DNA from: Ulota crispa
Lineage: Eukaryota; Streptophyta; Bryopsida; Orthotrichales; Orthotrichaceae
DNA: 64,000 nt
Assembly (NCBI GenBank): GCA_963920765.1
Contig: OY987245.1
Span: 1,566,727-1,630,726 of the forward strand
Reading direction: 5' to 3'
In this document: piece by piece, positions 60,361-64,000 of the stretch
Numbering within the stretch: position 1 is the stretch's first letter
Layout of the letters: each line of letters begins with the position of its first letter
Made by a program: the position numbers and the translations under genes
Notes under the pieces: model-generated
The model's database searches: none
What the model saw: only the letters and a program-made list of their open reading frames with translations
Told to the model about the DNA's origin: nothing

Positions 60361-61206
60361 CTACCTCAAAAAACGTGTGGCAAAAAATGCCTTATGCTAA
60401 GACCATTGTCTTGAAGTGGTTTACTCTTCCCAATTGTTGGAAGTTGACTTGTTTTACATGTCTGAAAATTATGATGTTAGTCAAATATTTAGACAAAAAC
60501 TGCTGGTGGATTATACTACATCTTATAGACCTTGTAAGCGTCATTTTTTGTGCATCTTTTGTTAGGAACGCAGGGAAGTGAATAACTCCCAAGTCTAGAC
60601 CAAATACTCGTGCTGATGCAAAAGACTTAAATTTGCCTTAGCAGCTTGTAACAATCAAAATTTTGTGCACATATTGCTTCACTTTATCTACTGAGAATCT
60701 TAAGTGTCAAACTATGCTAATACTCGTAGTATTGATGAAAGCCTTAGTGCTTGGTTTCTGATGAGATACAGAGACATGCCAATATATGAAACAATCTTGT
60801 CTTTATTACTCGGAAATTTGTAGCAGAGTGTAAATTTACTCATCCTCAAAAACATCGAACTAAAAACCTAATGGCAGACAACTGATGCTAGTGCCATAAG
60901 TTGCCTTAACATTTACAAGGCGTGATATAAAACTGCTGTAAAAAAGAAGATGCCTTCTTATGTCTTTTATGCTGCATAGCTAGAGGATGACGTCATAAAC
61001 TGATTGGTAGTTAAGATGCTATAGAAAACAAGCATGATACATGGAAGAATATGAAATAACTTCCACAAAGTTGACAAAATACTTCTGGTCAAAAAAGCGC
61101 ATTGGAACAATCATAAAAAGACCTAATTCTGCTCTGTCTCACAACTGATAAGCCTTGAAGAGATCAAGTAAGTGCCCAGAATAAGCTTGGGATGTATCAG
61201 AAAATT

Positions 61207-61240
61207 GTTATTTTTTATTTTTTATTTTTTATTTTTTCCT
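61207..61240 (+). repeat. (ATTTTTT)n microsatellite
   Basis: Four units of ATTTTTT in tandem. Confidence 0.85.
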
Positions 61241-61614
61241 AGCTTTCTATGCAAGTTTAAGCCTCTAGACTTCTTGCACAATCATTACTAGGATACATGC
61301 TATAATTTGTAACTTCTTACGTTGATTAGAAACTTTTAAAGTTTTCTTTTTGAAACAAAGAAATGGTTTGTTATTTCAATAAGCTCTTATGCTTAACACC
61401 TAATTCCTTTACAAAATGAGCCAGACTTTTACTTTCTATATAGAGTAGTTTTGGTAAAAAGCTACCAATGGTTTTTAAACCATTTTAGAATTTCTATGCA
61501 TATCAAAAAGTATATATACTTTTGTAAGGTTTGAGAGCTACATAAATTAACACTTTTAAAGTTTGCATGCCAAAGCGTACTTACATAATGCTTCTAAAAG
61601 CTGCTCTTTGAGTT

Positions 61615-61880
61615 TACATGCTCTTTTGAGATTAGGGTTTGCTTTAAGACCACACTGCTAGATCAGCTCTTGAGTACGCATGCTCTTTTGATATTACTAA
61701 AGATCAGCTTGCAAAACCTTAAGTCTGTATGCTACCATAGATTAGGATCAACTTGTAAAAATCTGAGTTTGCATGCTTTGGGATAGGATCCGCTTGTAAA
61801 ACCTAAGTTTCCATGCGAATGGATTATGACCTACCTGTAATAACTTGAGTCTACATTCCAGAGATTAGGATTAACCTCTT
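61615..61880 (+). repeat. degenerate ~42-bp tandem repeat
   Basis: Five or six imperfect units of the form GATCAACTTGTAAAAACTTG, AGTTTGCATGC, GATTAG. Divergence between units is high. Confidence 0.6.
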
Positions 61881-62169
61881 TTTTCTTTTCTTTTAAAAAA
61901 AAAATGTTGAGTCCAAGCTATGGCTGCATGCCTGCATGTAGCCGTGAGCTCTGAACTAGCAGCCCTGCCTGCTTTACCACTTTCGGAGATTGCAAATGTC
62001 TCGGGTATGCTTGCTTTGATAAGCTTGCTGTAAGTTTATTCATTCCTCAAGCAATCTCGAGGTGCTCTCCCTGCCAAGCTCGCTGCAATCCCAGGGACTG
62101 TCAGGTTTCACTACAGGCTGCTGTAAGCTTTCAATTTTTTTCCTTGCTGTATGATTATTGTGACCTTGT

Positions 62170-62440
62170 AAAAATTGATGCCCTTGATGCCATGGCTCGG
62201 AGGTGTTTAAACTCTCGGGTTTTATTATATTTTCTTGGAAATTGAGGCTCTTGAGCTGCGGTTTGTTCTTAGCCAGTTACTCTTTGGCTATTTTATTGAA
62301 AAATGATGCCCTTGAAGTGCTGGCTTGTGGTAATTTACTCTCTGGTTATACCATTTTCTTGAAAATTACTACCCTCTTGTGGTAATTCTCTAGTTATTCC
62401 ATTTTCTTGAAAATTACTACTTTCAAGCTGCTGGCTCATT
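62170..62440 (+). repeat. degenerate tandem repeat with TTTTCTTGAAAATTACTAC
   Basis: Three to four imperfect units combine GATGCCCTTGA, GCTGGCTTGTGG, TTCTCTAGTTATTCCATTTTC and GAAAATTACTAC. Unit length varies from about 60 to 85 bp. Confidence 0.55.
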
Positions 62441-62811
62441 GCCTTCTGATTTTTGGCTATTTTTATTCTTTTTTAATTGATGCTCTTAGGTTGCTGGGTT
62501 TATACCTTTTATTTTCTAATTATTTCTTGCTCTACTCTTTATGTATTGCAAGCTTTGTTCTCCATACGCACTCTCATGATGTTGCAATCTTGCTCTACAT
62601 GTATTAACTTACTTTGCTCTATGCCTGAACATACCCTAGTATATGCACGGCCTTATATTTACACCTTACACATGCAAGAGTTTACCTAAAAAACTCTAGT
62701 CTAGTTCTGGAATTGGTGATATAGGTCACAATGGCGGCCACACAAACCAACGCTATGCAAGTTCTTATTTCTTTGAGGAGTTTTTTGTAATTTGATTGCT
62801 TTGCTATTTTG

Positions 62812-62965
62812 CTCTCCTTGAATAGCTATAACACGCGTATTGGGCTTAAGACACCTGTTGTATCCCCTCTTATCTAACATTGGCTTGTTTGGATGCTTGG
62901 GATGGGCACAAGTGAGGTCCAATTCCTCTCGGAGACTATGGCGGCTCTAGCATTTCTCTACTCTA
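62812..62965 (+). repeat. diverged duplication, copy 2
   Basis: Second copy of 60211-60360, with the clearest match at GCTTGGGATGGGCACAAGTG and the following CTCTCGGAGA/CTCTTGGAGA. Confidence 0.6.
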
Positions 62966-64000
62966 CTCCTTTTACTTTCTAGAAATATGCTCAAAGTTAC
63001 TAATTTTTATGTCATATTTTGAGTTTTTTTGGAAAAAAACTTTTTTTATGTGTGATAAATTAGGCACATACCCATGTTTTTCAAAATATATGTGTTTCAT
63101 TTTCTCCAATTAAGTTTGGTCTAGATTCTTTTGTCCAAAACATGGCATGTATTCTTTATTGCTTTAAAGATATCATAAGAAAACTTCTTTGCCTTCCAAA
63201 GTTTCATGTTTTGAGACTTCTTGAAAACAATCAAATAGTTAATTTCTTTATAAATTAACTTTGTATGAGACTTTATAGGAATATACATTGACTTTGATCA
63301 CTTGATTAATATACTTAATCAAGATTCTTCTTCTTATTTTTGATCCATGGAATAATAAGAAAAAGTACTATTTGTAAGCTTTTAAAAGTTCAAATAAGTG
63401 TCTAGCTATGCTAGAATGTTCCAAAAAAGCGTCTTTTTTCCAAATCTTCTACTTCAGCTTAGTTCTGACAGATCTATGTTGGAAAACTTATTCTACATCA
63501 ATACTCTACAATAGAATTTAGCTAACCTGTTCTGATCAAGAAGTTTTCATATATCGTATGTTAGTTTTTAGAAAACCAGAACTTTTGCTGATAATCTAAA
63601 TCTAACTAAGAATGTTTCTCAAATGATAAGAGTGAAGTGTTGGTTAAAAAAAGTTTGGCCCATTGAGCAAAGATGACTTGTGGCTTTTGGGCTTCTCAGC
63701 TGAACTGGTATTTTAACATACACAACTCAAGGATGCATCATTAAAAATGGTGGATTTCTACTTTTTTAGAAAAACCCAGTCACTGGCTGTCCAACTACCA
63801 AGATCCGATGCAGGATTGAGGTTTAAACTGGCCTTAACATAAGTTATAGCCGCTCTTCAACTTAAAACCTTCTATTAACTCTACAGGACCACCTACCTCT
63901 AGCATTAACAGACTAGAGTTTAATGCTTGAGTACACGCCAATGACCTAGGATTAGGCTCTTAAGCTTATCGACACTGGGCTGTTCACATACTAGATGAGA
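62966..64000. other. AT-rich intergenic DNA to window end, no gene seen
   Basis: No open frame of note, no repeat recognised. Confidence 0.5.

Overview
The window is a plant nuclear sequence, AT-rich and gene-poor, most likely from a bryophyte (moss or liverwort). This rests on two things. The nuclear genes are plant-type: an intron-containing plastid alpha/beta hydrolase with GT-AG introns, and TAF5. The window also carries a 7.35 kb block of plastid DNA that is very AT-rich, keeps psaM and ycf12, and has the land-plant order trnQ-psbK-psbI-trnS-psaM-ycf12-trnG-trnR-atpA-atpF-atpH-atpI. The species cannot be named from the sequence alone.

Layout. 1-4.1 kb: a complete single-exon TAF5 gene (TFIID/SAGA subunit, minus strand), telo-box motifs in its upstream region, and a possible small membrane-protein ORF. 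4.1-16.3 kb: no convincing intact gene. It holds a decayed coiled-coil ORF with a TATA-like box, a GA-rich minisatellite split by an inverted-repeat element, and several MITE-like elements. 16.3-19.3 kb: a seven-exon alpha/beta hydrolase gene (minus strand, 392 aa) with a probable chloroplast transit peptide. 19.65-27.0 kb: a nuclear plastid insertion (NUPT) that starts inside trnQ and ends inside atpI. All complete genes in it are still open, so it is either very recent or an assembly chimera. 27.0-30.4 kb: eight abutting short elements, most joined by one TTAA-like tetranucleotide. 30.4-52.4 kb: a desert of AT-rich DNA with further TTAA-flanked elements, CACTA-type and other MITEs, minisatellites, and a 754-bp inverted pair of near-identical elements. 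52.4-56.7 kb: a 4.3 kb non-autonomous CACTA element (TSD TTA) holding two tRNA-derived SINE-like insertions and a decamer-like repeat. 56.7-64 kb: AT-rich DNA with minisatellites and diverged internal duplications, no gene recognised.

The most unusual content is a diverse set of non-autonomous elements that share TTAA (or one-mismatch) target duplications and termini starting CCCCTRA. Their interiors fall into several unrelated families, and some occur in head-to-tail chains. TTAA duplication with CCC termini resembles piggyBac (or Kolobok) rather than the usual plant DNA-transposon groups. No transposase is encoded here, so the superfamily is an inference. The plastid block ends within about 2 bp of the terminus of one of these elements.

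The real protein-coding content is small: TAF5 in basal transcription, one plastid hydrolase, and plastid photosystem II, photosystem I and ATP synthase genes that are presumably unexpressed passengers in the nucleus.
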